From: Bradyrhizobium genosp. SA-3
GTDB taxonomy: Bacteria > Pseudomonadota > Alphaproteobacteria > Rhizobiales > Xanthobacteraceae
DNA: 63,174 nt
Direction of reading: 5' to 3'
Assembly: GCF_004212635.1 (NCBI RefSeq)
Contig: NZ_PSRT01000040.1
Coordinates: forward strand, 1 to 63,174
Shown here one piece after another: positions 26,332 through 34,780 of this stretch; within the stretch, counting starts at the first letter, position 1; each line of letters starts with the position of its first letter. Position numbers and translations under genes: made by a program. The notes below the pieces were generated by a model that ran no database searches, was not told where the DNA came from, and worked only from the letters and a program-made list of their open reading frames with translations.

Positions 26332-27368
26332 CTTTACGACTATCCATTCCTTGGCGTGATGGGCGCGCCCCCGTGCTTCAGAGAAGGCACGGGGGCGGCC
26401 AGTCCAAGGTCGGGGCGGGTGCGACGGCTGGCGGATCCCGAGCGCCCGCAAAGGCGCGGCGCCGCGAGCAAGAGGCAGGACTGAAGCGAGCCAATTTCGG
26501 CGATGGCCCCGGCCTGCCGACGTTGCTGTTGCTGCCGCAATTGCTGATCCTGCTGTTCTTCTTCTTCATCCCGTCGCTGCGGGCGCTGATGCAATCCGTC
26601 CTGCTCAGTGATCCCTTTGGAACCAACGTCCAGTTCGTGTGGTTCGACAATTTCAAGATGCTGTTTGCGAGTAGCGAGTATCGCCAGTCGATCACGGTGA
26701 CGTTCTGGTTCACGGTGGCGCAGAACGTGCTCACGCTGGGGAGCGCGCTGGTGCTCGCCTTTGCCACCGACAGGATCGTGCGCGGTCGCTCGATCTATCG
26801 CACGATCATTCTGTTGCCGTATGCGATTGCGCCCGCGATCGCCGGTATCCTGTGGGCCTTCCTGTTCAATCCGGCGGTTGGCCCGCTCGCGCAGGTGCTG
26901 CACAGTTTCGGCATTGCCTGGGATCCCAACCTCAATCCGACCGACGCGCTGATCCTGGTGACACTCGCAGCGTCATGGAAGCACATCTGCTATGACTACA
27001 TCTTCCTGGTCGTGGGTCTGCTCGCGGTGCCGGTATCGCTCATGGAGGCCGCCGCGGTGGACGGCGCCGGTCCGATCCGGCGCTTCGTCTCGATCGCGCT
27101 GCCGATGCTCGGGCCTACCATCTTCTTTCTCACCGTGATGAACTTCATCTATGGCTTCTTCGAAACCTTCGCCATCATCGATGCCGTCACCAAAGGCGGT
27201 CCGGCCGGCGCAACCAACATCCTGGTCTACAAAGTCTTCGTCGATGGCTTCGTCAATCTCGACCTCGGCTCTTCGGCCGCGCAATCGGTTCTTTTGATGA
27301 GCTTCGCGCTGATCTGCACGCTGCTGCAGTTCCGCTACTTCGACCGTAAGGTCAATTACGGGGTCTAG
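26328..27368 (+). CDS. ugpA: ABC transporter permease, UgpA-like, with long N-terminal extension
   Basis: A 346-residue permease with six helices from about residue 62. EAAAVDGAGPIRRFVSIALP is the EAA coupling loop, and VTKGGPAGATNILVYKVFVD follows. ATG 26328 overlaps the ugpB stop by 4 bp. The first 60 residues are Arg/Gly-rich and unlike other UgpA starts, and their DNA contains a 10-bp hairpin. No other ATG, and only weak TTG codons near 26526, are available before the first membrane helix, so the true start is uncertain. It pairs with UgpE. Confidence 0.82.
   Translation: MTLRLSIPWRDGRAPVLQRRHGGGQSKVGAGATAGGSRAPAKARRREQEAGLKRANFGDGPGLPTLLLLPQLLILLFFFFIPSLRALMQSVLLSDPFGTNVQFVWFDNFKMLFASSEYRQSITVTFWFTVAQNVLTLGSALVLAFATDRIVRGRSIYRTIILLPYAIAPAIAGILWAFLFNPAVGPLAQVLHSFGIAWDPNLNPTDALILVTLAASWKHICYDYIFLVVGLLAVPVSLMEAAAVDGAGPIRRFVSIALPMLGPTIFFLTVMNFIYGFFETFAIIDAVTKGGPAGATNILVYKVFVDGFVNLDLGSSAAQSVLLMSFALICTLLQFRYFDRKVNYGV
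26367..26396. repeat. perfect 10-bp hairpin between ugpB and the ugpA membrane domain
   Basis: GCCCCCGTGC (26367-26376) and GCACGGGGGC (26387-26396) are exact reverse complements around a 10-base loop that itself contains TTC/GAA. It falls right after the ugpB stop. Such stems after binding-protein genes protect the upstream mRNA and lower permease expression, as described for malE-malF in enteric bacteria. Confidence 0.65.
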
Positions 27369-27372
27369 CCGT

Positions 27373-28293
27373 ATGGTCGAGCGCTCACCGGTCCTTAGCA
27401 TGGTCTGTCACGCGATCCTGATCGCCGGTGCGCTGACGGTCTGCATTCCGCTGTATTTCGCGTTCGTAGCGGGCTCGCTTACGGTCGCCGAGGTGCAGAA
27501 GGTGCCGCTGCCGTGGCTCCCGGGCAGCCAGTTCTTCGACAATCTGCAGTTGGCGTGGAGCAAGGGCAATTTCAGCCGCACCTTCACCAACTCCATCGTC
27601 GTGGCGCTCGGCATCACCGCCGGAAAGATCGCGGTATCGCTGCTGTCGGCCTTCGCGATCACCTACTTTCGATTCCGCTACCGAATGCTCGCATTCTGGC
27701 TCATCTTCGTCTCGCTGATGCTACCAATCGAGGTTCGGATCGTGCCGACCTTCGAAGCCGTGGCCAATGCAGCGCTGCCCCTGCAATGGCTCGTCGACAC
27801 CCTGCATGTGGCGGATCTGTGGGGTTGGATCAGCGGTCACGACATCGCGATCACGCTCGAATGGAACATGGTCAACACTTATCCCGGGCTGATCCTGCCG
27901 CTGATCGCCTCGGCCACCGCCACTTTCCTGTTTCGGCAATTCTTCCTGACGGTGCCAGACGAGCTGTGCGAGGCGGCGAGGCTGGACGGTGCGTCGCCGC
28001 TGCATTTCTTCTGGAGCATCCTGCTGCCGCTGTCGGTGCCGAACATGGTGGCGCTTGCCATCATCCTGTTCCTGTTCGGCTGGAATCAGTATCTCTGGCC
28101 GTTGTTGTTCACGACCGACAAGGACATGGCCACGGCGGTCATTGCATTGAAGGGGCTGATTCCGCGCTCCGACAGCGAGCCGGCCTGGAACATCGCCATG
28201 AGCGGCGCGCTCCTCACGATGTTGCCGCCGGCGCTGGTCGTCCTGCTGTTGCAGCGCTGGTTCATCAAGGGTCTTATCGACAGCAGCAAGTAG
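27373..28293 (+). CDS. ugpE: ABC transporter permease, UgpE-like
   Basis: A 306-residue permease with six helices. Visible markers are VSLMLPIEVRIVPTFEAVAN, the coupling loop ELCEAARLDGASPLHFFWSI and LFLFGWNQYLWPLLFTTDKD, all typical of UgpE. It starts 4 bp after ugpA. No ATP-binding subunit follows, so the ATPase must come from elsewhere: another locus, or the pair at 17.7-20 kb. Confidence 0.88.
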   Translation: MVERSPVLSMVCHAILIAGALTVCIPLYFAFVAGSLTVAEVQKVPLPWLPGSQFFDNLQLAWSKGNFSRTFTNSIVVALGITAGKIAVSLLSAFAITYFRFRYRMLAFWLIFVSLMLPIEVRIVPTFEAVANAALPLQWLVDTLHVADLWGWISGHDIAITLEWNMVNTYPGLILPLIASATATFLFRQFFLTVPDELCEAARLDGASPLHFFWSILLPLSVPNMVALAIILFLFGWNQYLWPLLFTTDKDMATAVIALKGLIPRSDSEPAWNIAMSGALLTMLPPALVVLLLQRWFIKGLIDSSK

Positions 28294-28302
28294 GGATCGA
28301 TC

Positions 28303-29062
28303 ATGGTTTTCATCGCCGGGCATCGCGCGCGCGCAATCTTTGGCCGGAGAACAGCCTGATGGGCTTCCGCAACCTATGCAGGGAGGGGGTCGATGCGGTC
28401 GAGTTCGACGTCCATCAAAGCGCGGATGGCGGGCTGGTCGTGATCCATGATCCGCTGCTCGACCGCACCACGTTCGATAGCGGACCGGTTGGCGAGCGCA
28501 GTCTGAGGCGCTTGACGGCGACGCGTCTTCGCGACGCCGGCGATGAGTGCATTCCGACCTTGGACGACGTGCTCGACGTGTTCATCGAAACGACGCTCGA
28601 GCTCCACATCGAGATCAAGACGGATGCGCTCGGCAATCCCTATTCGGGTCTGGAGGCGCGGCTGATCGACGACATCAGGCGCCGGGGTCTGGAACGGCGC
28701 GCGTCATCACCTGCTTCGTGCCGGGCGTGATCGAGACCGTACGCCGGCTATGGCCGGAGGCGCGGGTGCTCGCCTCGCTCGACCGCCGTTCGGCGGAGAT
28801 GATGGGTGGGATAGAATCCGCGCTGGCGCAATTTGCCGCCATTCCCGGCTGCATCGTCGCGGTTGAAAAATCGCTTCTGGGGCTCACGCTGCCGCTCGCC
28901 CTTAAAGTGCTCGGATCCGAGCGTCTCGGTGCATGGGTGACGAATGAACCGGAGGATATCGCCTACTGGCTTGCCCAGCCGGTGCGGCAGATCACGACCG
29001 ACCGGCCCGATCTCGCCGTGAGCATTCGCCGCAAGCTCGCAACCGTGCCCGCGCGTCCATGA
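28303..29062 (+). pseudogene. ugpQ: glycerophosphodiester phosphodiesterase, two apparent frameshifts
   Basis: The GDPD fold is readable in three pieces. MVFIAGHR starts at ATG 28303. After a one-base loss near 28323-28334 the frame shifts to RNLWPENSLMGFRNLCREGV with active-site VEFDVHQSADGGLVVIHDPL. After another loss near 28695-28705 it shifts to RVITCFVPGVIETVRRLWPE through the stop at 29062. Active-site Glu, Asp and His are intact. Both shifts sit in alternating CG runs and can each be mended by one added G. The gene may therefore be intact in the organism. It would hydrolyse glycerophosphodiesters to glycerol-3-phosphate for GlpD. Confidence 0.8.
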
Positions 29063-30585
29063 TTGCCCGCCGCCGGTTTCTTGCGGGATCGTTGGCGAGC
29101 GTCGCCGTTGCGCCCGCCGGGTTCGTGCGGGGAGCGCCGGTTTCTTTCAGTGCAGATCCCTTCACGCTCGGTGTCGCGTCCGGATGCCCGCGACAGGATG
29201 GCGTCATCCTGTGGACCCGCCTTGCGCCACAACCTCTCGAAGGCGGCGGCATGCGGGACGCTCCGGTGGACGTCGAGTGGCAGGTTGCTGAGGACGAGGC
29301 TTTCTCGCGCATCGCCTCCCGCGGCGTCGTGCGGGCAGCAGCGGAGCTTGCGCATTCCGTGCATGCCGAGGCGACGGGATTGCGGCCCGATCGTGTCTAC
29401 TGGTACCGCTTCCGCGCCGGTCCGGCGCTTAGCCCGGTCGGTCGCACCCGAACCGCACCGGCCGAGTCCGGGCGTCCTTTCCGCTTTGCCTTCGCATCCT
29501 GCCAGCAATACGAGCAAGGCTATTTTACCGCCTACCGCGACATGGCCGCACGCGATCTCGACCTGGTCGTGCATCTCGGCGACTACATCTATGAGAAATC
29601 CTGGGGATCACACCACGTCCGCCAGCACGGCGTCGGGATCCCGACGACGCTGGAGGAATTCCGCAACCGCTACGCGCTCTACAAAAGCGATCTTGACCTG
29701 CAAGCGGCGCACGCTGCCTTTCCTTGGCTTTCGGTCTGGGATGACCACGAGGTGATGGACGACTATGCCAATGATCGCTCCTACAGCGTGCGCGATCGCG
29801 GCCAGTTCCTGAAGATCCGTGAGGCGGCCTATCAGGCCTACTACGAACACATGCCACTGCCGCCTTCGGCCCGCCCACGGGGCGCGGATGCCACGATCTA
29901 CGAGCACTATCGCTTCGGCGACGTGCTCGACGTGCTGCTGCTCGACGACCGGCAATATCGCTCGGCATCGGCCTGTGTCGGAAGCGGACGTCCAACCTGG
30001 GCGACTGACTGTGCAGGCCGGACGGACGAGGCGCGGACGATGCTGGGCGAGCGACAGGAACAATGGCTTGAGGCGCGCCTGCGCGACTGTCGCGGCCGCT
30101 GGACGATCGTCGCGCAGCAGACATTGATGGCGCAGGACAAGCGGGAAGGGGACGACGGCGCGCACTTCTGGATGGACGGCTGGGACGGCTATCCCAACGC
30201 CCGGCGCCGTCTTCTTGATTCGCTCGTCGCGCATCGCCGGCGCAATCCGATCGTGATCGGCGGCGACCGTCACGCCTTCTTTACCGCCGATCTGAAGCAT
30301 GATTTTGCCCGGCCGGATGGTCCGACCATCGCGACCGAGTTCGTCGGCACCTCCATCACCTCGGACGGGCCGAGCGAGACCGGTGTGCGCAAGGCGCTGG
30401 CGGAAAATCAACATCTCGTCTATGCGCGTGGCGACAAGCGCGGCTATGCGACCGTCGAGCTCGACACCCGGCATTGCACTGTAGGATTCGAGGCGCTCGA
30501 CGACGTCAAGGACGTCAAGAGCGCCGTACGCCGGCTGACGACCTTTGTGGTCGAGGACGGCGTGCCGGGGGCGAAGGCCGCATGA
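29059..30585 (+). CDS. phoD: alkaline phosphatase/phosphodiesterase, PhoD family, Tat-exported
   Basis: A 508-residue PhoD-like enzyme. RRRFLAGSLASVAVAP at residues 4-19 is a Tat signal. The metal-binding core reads FAFASCQQYEQGYFTAYRDM, VVHLGDYIYEK, WDDHEVMDDYAND and IGGDRHAFFTADL. PhoD enzymes use iron and calcium to release phosphate from phosphodiesters in the periplasm. The ATG overlaps the phosphodiesterase end by 4 bp, so it ends the glycerol-phosphate operon. It fits phosphate recovery from membrane lipid headgroups. Confidence 0.93.
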   Translation: MIARRRFLAGSLASVAVAPAGFVRGAPVSFSADPFTLGVASGCPRQDGVILWTRLAPQPLEGGGMRDAPVDVEWQVAEDEAFSRIASRGVVRAAAELAHSVHAEATGLRPDRVYWYRFRAGPALSPVGRTRTAPAESGRPFRFAFASCQQYEQGYFTAYRDMAARDLDLVVHLGDYIYEKSWGSHHVRQHGVGIPTTLEEFRNRYALYKSDLDLQAAHAAFPWLSVWDDHEVMDDYANDRSYSVRDRGQFLKIREAAYQAYYEHMPLPPSARPRGADATIYEHYRFGDVLDVLLLDDRQYRSASACVGSGRPTWATDCAGRTDEARTMLGERQEQWLEARLRDCRGRWTIVAQQTLMAQDKREGDDGAHFWMDGWDGYPNARRRLLDSLVAHRRRNPIVIGGDRHAFFTADLKHDFARPDGPTIATEFVGTSITSDGPSETGVRKALAENQHLVYARGDKRGYATVELDTRHCTVGFEALDDVKDVKSAVRRLTTFVVEDGVPGAKAA

Positions 30586-30605
30586 CGAGCGTCCGCATGG
30601 CCCCA

Positions 30606-30638
30606 CATTTGACGACCAACGAAAGATCGCCTCAAATG
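30606..30638. promoter_or_regulatory. spaced inverted repeat upstream of the second SorC regulator
   Basis: CATTTGA (30606-30612) and TCAAATG (30632-30638) are exact reverse complements 19 bp apart, 47 bp before the regulator start. They could be an autoregulatory site. The sequence differs from the operator-like repeats of the first SorC gene. Confidence 0.35.
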
Positions 30639-30684
30639 CTCCGACGTCTGATTATGCTTTGAGGCTGCTGCGGGGGGCTGCGCC

Positions 30685-31632
30685 GTGACCGATCAAACCA
30701 TCCTGCGGGTCGCCTGGCTCTACTACATGGAGAACTTGACCCAGGCCGAGATCGGCGAGCGGCTGGGGCTGACGCGTGCCCGCGTCAACCGCATGCTGTC
30801 GGATGCCCGGCAGACCGGCATCGTCAACATCCGCCTCAACTCCGCCTTTGCGAGCTGCACGGAGCTGGAGCACCGGTTGCGTCGGGAATGCGGCCTCGAG
30901 GACGCGGTCGTCATCCCGACCCCGGAGAATCCCGAGCAAGTCGGTAGCCTGATCGGGATGGCGGCAGGCTCGTATCTGTCGAAATTCCTCGAGCAGAAGC
31001 GGCCGCGCATCATCGGTATCGGCTGGGGCGCGACCTTGCGCGAGACCATCCGTTACGTCACGCCGGCGGACTATCCCGAGCTCTCCATCGTCTCCATGAT
31101 GGGCGGACTGTCGCGCGGACTCGAGCTCAACACCTTCGAAATCGCGGGCGAGCTCGCGCACCGGCTGCACGCCCAGTGCAGCTATCTGGCCGCCCCGATT
31201 TTTGCCAGCAGCCGGCGCTCGCGTGATACCTTCCTGGCCCAGGAGGTCTATCAGGAGGTGCTGAACAGCGTCGAGCGGATCGATCTTGCGCTGTTGAGCA
31301 TGGGAGATCTGACCCCGCGGTCGCTGCTGGTGCGGCATGGTCTACCGCCGGACGTACGTATCGAGCATTTGCGGGCCGCAGGCGCCGTCGGCGACGTGCT
31401 CGCGCAATTTCTCGACAAGTCCGGCCGGCCGATCGATCACGGCATCAACAGCCGCGCCATCGCGCTTCCGCTCGAAAAGTTAGCGCGCGTGCCGACCTCG
31501 ATGCTGATTGCCGGGGGCCTCAACAAGGCGCCCATCATCGCCGCGGTACTACGCGGCCGTATCGGCAAGGTGCTGGTGACGGACGAGAACGCCGCCGTCG
31601 CCGCGCTGAAGCTGATCGACAAGCAAAAATAG
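30685..31632 (+). CDS. SorC/DeoR-type sugar-binding transcriptional regulator
   Basis: A 315-residue regulator. The helix-turn-helix at 18-40 reads LTQAEIGERLGLTRARVNRM. The effector domain has IIGIGWGATLRETIRYV, IVSMMGGLSRGLELNTFEIA and MLIAGGLNKAPIIAAVLRGR. It is close to EryD-like regulators of polyol catabolism. GTG 30685 follows a G-rich ribosome site. It lies between the glycerol-phosphate operon and a zinc dehydrogenase, and the shared ACATATGT elements upstream of both are its likely targets. Confidence 0.87.
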   Translation: MTDQTILRVAWLYYMENLTQAEIGERLGLTRARVNRMLSDARQTGIVNIRLNSAFASCTELEHRLRRECGLEDAVVIPTPENPEQVGSLIGMAAGSYLSKFLEQKRPRIIGIGWGATLRETIRYVTPADYPELSIVSMMGGLSRGLELNTFEIAGELAHRLHAQCSYLAAPIFASSRRSRDTFLAQEVYQEVLNSVERIDLALLSMGDLTPRSLLVRHGLPPDVRIEHLRAAGAVGDVLAQFLDKSGRPIDHGINSRAIALPLEKLARVPTSMLIAGGLNKAPIIAAVLRGRIGKVLVTDENAAVAALKLIDKQK

Positions 31633-31722
31633 CCCTCGCAACGAGTGTCAGATCCGTGCCCTGGCGCGATGCCGGCGCGATCGCACCGTGCTGTCCCGGA
31701 GAGACGCAAAAGCATTTGTCAC

Positions 31723-31742
31723 GTCATGATTACATATGTAAT
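31723..31742. promoter_or_regulatory. 14-bp palindrome upstream of the zinc dehydrogenase
   Basis: ATTACATATGTAAT (31729-31742) is a perfect palindrome and is preceded by GTCATGAT (31723-31730). ACATATGT and GTCATGAT also occur together before the Ugp-like operon. It lies 40 bp before the dehydrogenase start, a good position for a repressor. Confidence 0.6.
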
Positions 31743-31780
31743 ATGTCAAAGACAATTGCTCAAAGAGAGATGGCGTCGAC

Positions 31781-32800
31781 ATGCGCGCTGCGGTGCTCCA
31801 AGACATTCGCGATATCCGCATCCTCGATATCCCCGAACCGAGGCCGGTCGCGGAGGACGATGTCATCGTCCGCGTCAAGGCGGTCGGCGTCTGCGGCAGC
31901 GATCTGCATTCCTACCTCGAGGGCGGAACGACCGGCCCGGCGCGCGTCAGGCCGTTCGTCCTTGGCCATGAATTCTCGGGTGTCCTCACGCCGGACTCGG
32001 CGCGCAAGGCGGGACTGTCGGCCGATGCGCTGGTGGCGGTCGATCCTTCCATTCCATGCGGCCATTGTGAATGGTGTCACCGCGGCCATACCAATCTTTG
32101 CCCCAACGTGAAGTTCCTCGGCTACGCGCCACACAATGGCGCCATGGCCGAATTTGTCTGCGTGCCCAGATCCGCCGTGCATTTGGTGCCTGACAGCATC
32201 GACCCGGCCGGTGCAGCAATCCTGGAGACGCTCGGCGTCGCGATTCATGCCATGGACCTGGCGCGTCCGCGACTTCTGGAATCCGTGGCGGTGCTTGGCT
32301 GCGGGCCCGTGGGGTTGTTGTTGGTGCAACTCGCGCGGCTCGCCGGTGCCGGAAAGATCATTGCGATCGACCCGGTCGAGCAGCGCACCGCGCTGGCGTG
32401 CGACCTCGGTGCGGATGTGGCGTGCCGTAGCTACGCCGGGGTCGCGGACGTCACCGAAGGCCGCGGCGTCGATCTGGTGATCGAGGCGACCGACTCATCG
32501 CACGGTTTCGAGCATGCGGCGCGCTGTGCGCGTATCGGTGGCCGGATCGTTCTCGTCGGCATTCCCGAGAACAACCAGTACGTCCTGAGCGGTGCGGAGT
32601 CGCGCCGAAAGGGCTTGTCGATCAAGTTTTCGCGTCGCATGCCGGAGGTTTATCCGCGGGCCATCGCGCTTGCGCAGGGGGGACAGGTCAAGCTCACGCC
32701 GCTGGCGACGCACCACTTCTCGCTCGACCAGACGCCTGCCGCGTTCGAGCAACAGGTCGCGCGACGAGATGGAATCATCAAGGCGATCATTTGCCCGTAG
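31781..32800 (+). CDS. zinc-dependent alcohol dehydrogenase, polyol dehydrogenase type
   Basis: A 339-residue medium-chain dehydrogenase. Catalytic zinc ligands are Cys38 and His63-Glu64 (LGHEFSG). Structural zinc cysteines are 93, 96, 99 and 107. The NAD-binding loop is VLGCGPVGLLLVQLARLAGA. This pattern is seen in sorbitol, xylitol, galactitol-phosphate and threonine dehydrogenases; the specific polyol is not evident. It stands alone after its own palindromic operator, next to the SorC regulator. Confidence 0.88.
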   Translation: MRAAVLQDIRDIRILDIPEPRPVAEDDVIVRVKAVGVCGSDLHSYLEGGTTGPARVRPFVLGHEFSGVLTPDSARKAGLSADALVAVDPSIPCGHCEWCHRGHTNLCPNVKFLGYAPHNGAMAEFVCVPRSAVHLVPDSIDPAGAAILETLGVAIHAMDLARPRLLESVAVLGCGPVGLLLVQLARLAGAGKIIAIDPVEQRTALACDLGADVACRSYAGVADVTEGRGVDLVIEATDSSHGFEHAARCARIGGRIVLVGIPENNQYVLSGAESRRKGLSIKFSRRMPEVYPRAIALAQGGQVKLTPLATHHFSLDQTPAAFEQQVARRDGIIKAIICP

Positions 32801-32856
32801 ATTGAGGGCTATCTTGCCAAGAGCTTGGTGTAGCGGGTGCAGCAGGACTGGTCGTG

Positions 32857-33246
32857 ATGGCGAAATCGTCGAAGCTGGTCGTCGCAAAGAAAGGCCGCGT
32901 CCTGATGGTAAGACGCAAGCGTGACGGGCTCTGGATGTTTCCAGGCGGCCGCCGGCGAGCCGGCGAGAGCGACAGGCGCTGCCTTCGTCGTGAGATCAAG
33001 GAGGAACTCCCCAAGCTGAAGCTTGGGCCACTGAAACTCTGGAAGGAAGTGAAGGCGAAGAATCGCCGGTCCGGTCGCCGCATGAGTGATGCGATTTTCC
33101 TGGCAAAGAAAGTGTCAGGGCGCTTGAAGGTCGGCGACAAGAAGGAGATCGATAGAGCAGTTTGGCGTAAGCCGCATGGCGCCAGATTGACTCCGACCTC
33201 GCGCTACATTCGCGATAGGCTGTTTCCAAGGCGAGGACGTCGTTGA
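32857..33246 (+). CDS. NUDIX hydrolase
   Basis: A 129-residue basic protein with a recognisable Nudix box from Gly31: GRRRAGESDRRCLRREIKEE. Catalytic REIKEE is intact, while the usual Gly near the end of the box is Pro (EELPKL). The family hydrolyses nucleoside diphosphate derivatives; with basic N- and C-termini (RDRLFPRRGRR) it resembles diphosphoinositol-polyphosphate hydrolase types. ATG 32857 is used; a GTG lies 3 bp earlier. It appears monocistronic. Confidence 0.8.
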   Translation: MAKSSKLVVAKKGRVLMVRRKRDGLWMFPGGRRRAGESDRRCLRREIKEELPKLKLGPLKLWKEVKAKNRRSGRRMSDAIFLAKKVSGRLKVGDKKEIDRAVWRKPHGARLTPTSRYIRDRLFPRRGRR

Positions 33247-33431
33247 ATTGTTAGCGACCGTTCTGCGATAGTGCGCGTGCCCCCGTGAGCCCGAGCCGTT
33301 CGCGCCGTCGCCGCCCGAGCCATGCGCGTCCATCTCAGCGAACACGCGCTTGTTCCTTGCCCGCGTAGCCGTAGCGGCGCAACAGGTCAAGGCCGCGATC
33401 GTGCAGTCTGCGCCGGCGCCGCCGGAAAGAC

Positions 33432-34763
33432 TTACCGCCCCTGTTCAGCAAACTCGTGCTTGCTGTCGTGGCGGCCGACGAAGACCAGGATGCCGGCGAT
33501 CAGCGGCAGAACGGCGAGCACGAGCAGGCCGGTCGAGGTCTGGCCGGTGGCTTCCTTGACCCAGCCGATCAGATAGGGCCCGCCGAAGCCGGCGAGATTG
33601 CCGACCGAGTTGATGAGGGCGATGGCGCCGGCGGCCGCCGTGCCGGACAGCCAAGCGGTCGGCAGGGTCCAGAACACGCCGAAGCAGCAGAACACCCCGA
33701 TCGCGGCCACCGTCAGCACCACCATCGTGAGGGTGGGATCGGTGAGATAGGAGGAGATGCCGAGCGCGACGGCGGTGAGCAGCAGCGGCGCGCCGACATG
33801 CATCACGCGCTCGCGGCTCGCATCGGAGTGCCGCGCCCACAGGATCATGGCGATGGTGCCGAACAGATAGGGGATCGCGGTGACGAAGCCGGTCTGCGCG
33901 TTGGTGAGGCCGAACGCCTTGACGATCTGCGGCAGCCAGAACTGCATGCCATAGAGCGCGCCGACGAAGCCGAAATAGATCAGGCTGAGCGCGATCACCT
34001 TCGGCGACGACAGCGCCTCCCCGAGCGAGGGATGCTTCACCGCCTGCTTGATGGCGATCTCGGAATCGAGCTTGGCCTTGAGCCAGGCCTTCTGCTCGGC
34101 CGAAAGCCAATTCGCCTTCTCCGGTTTGTCGGTGAGATAGAACCAGGTGACGAGGCCGAGCAGCACCGAGGGGATGCCCTCGATGATGAAGAGCCACTGC
34201 CAACCCTTCAGCCCCATGATGCCGTCGAGCCCGAGCAACAGGCCCGAGACCGGCGCGCCGATCACGGTCGAGACCGGCACGGCGATGGCGAACGCTGCCA
34301 GGAAACGGGCGCGGTATTCGGCCGGGTACCAGTAGGTGAGATAGAGGATGATGCCGGGAAAGAAGCCGGCCTCGGCGACGCCGAGCAGGAAGCGCAAAAC
34401 GTAGAAGCTCGTGACGCCGCTGACCAGCGCCATCAGCGCCGAGATGATGCCCCAGGTCACCATGATGCGGGCGATCCAGCGGCTGGCGCCGAATTTTTCC
34501 AGCGCGAGGTTGCTCGGCACCTCGAAGATGAAGTAGCCGATGAAGAAGATGCCGGCGCCCCAGGAGAAGATCAGCGGCGTGAACTTCAGCTCCGCATTCA
34601 TGGTCAGCGCGGCGAAGCCGAGATTGACGCGGTCGAGATAGGAGAAGAAGTAGGCCAGCACCAGGAACGGAATCAGGCGCCAGGAGATGGCGCGGATGGT
34701 CGAGGTCTCGATGCTGCTTCTCGCACCGCTTGCAGCGTCGGCAAAGGTCGTGGACTGGCTCAT
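33432..34763 (-). CDS. MFS transporter, anion:cation symporter (ACS) family
   Basis: A 443-residue, 12-helix transporter. FFSYLDRVNLGFAALTMNAE is the ACS-family first helix, FLLGVAEAGFFPGIILYLTY and WQWLFIIEGIPSVLLGLVTW are typical, and the central cytoplasmic loop is Lys-rich. ACS members import organic anions such as tartrate, hydroxyphenylacetate or phthalate. It is codirectional with and 17 bp downstream of the keto-acid dehydrogenase operon, so it may be cotranscribed, but no substrate can be named. Confidence 0.9.
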   Translation of the reverse strand: MSQSTTFADAASGARSSIETSTIRAISWRLIPFLVLAYFFSYLDRVNLGFAALTMNAELKFTPLIFSWGAGIFFIGYFIFEVPSNLALEKFGASRWIARIMVTWGIISALMALVSGVTSFYVLRFLLGVAEAGFFPGIILYLTYWYPAEYRARFLAAFAIAVPVSTVIGAPVSGLLLGLDGIMGLKGWQWLFIIEGIPSVLLGLVTWFYLTDKPEKANWLSAEQKAWLKAKLDSEIAIKQAVKHPSLGEALSSPKVIALSLIYFGFVGALYGMQFWLPQIVKAFGLTNAQTGFVTAIPYLFGTIAMILWARHSDASRERVMHVGAPLLLTAVALGISSYLTDPTLTMVVLTVAAIGVFCCFGVFWTLPTAWLSGTAAAGAIALINSVGNLAGFGGPYLIGWVKEATGQTSTGLLVLAVLPLIAGILVFVGRHDSKHEFAEQGR

Positions 34764-34780
34764 GGTTCCCCCCTTATGTT

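Noticed and set aside
33247..33431. Possible small gene between the NUDIX and MFS genes
   Set aside because: Short frames here are GC-driven and lack a start with a ribosome site or any family feature.
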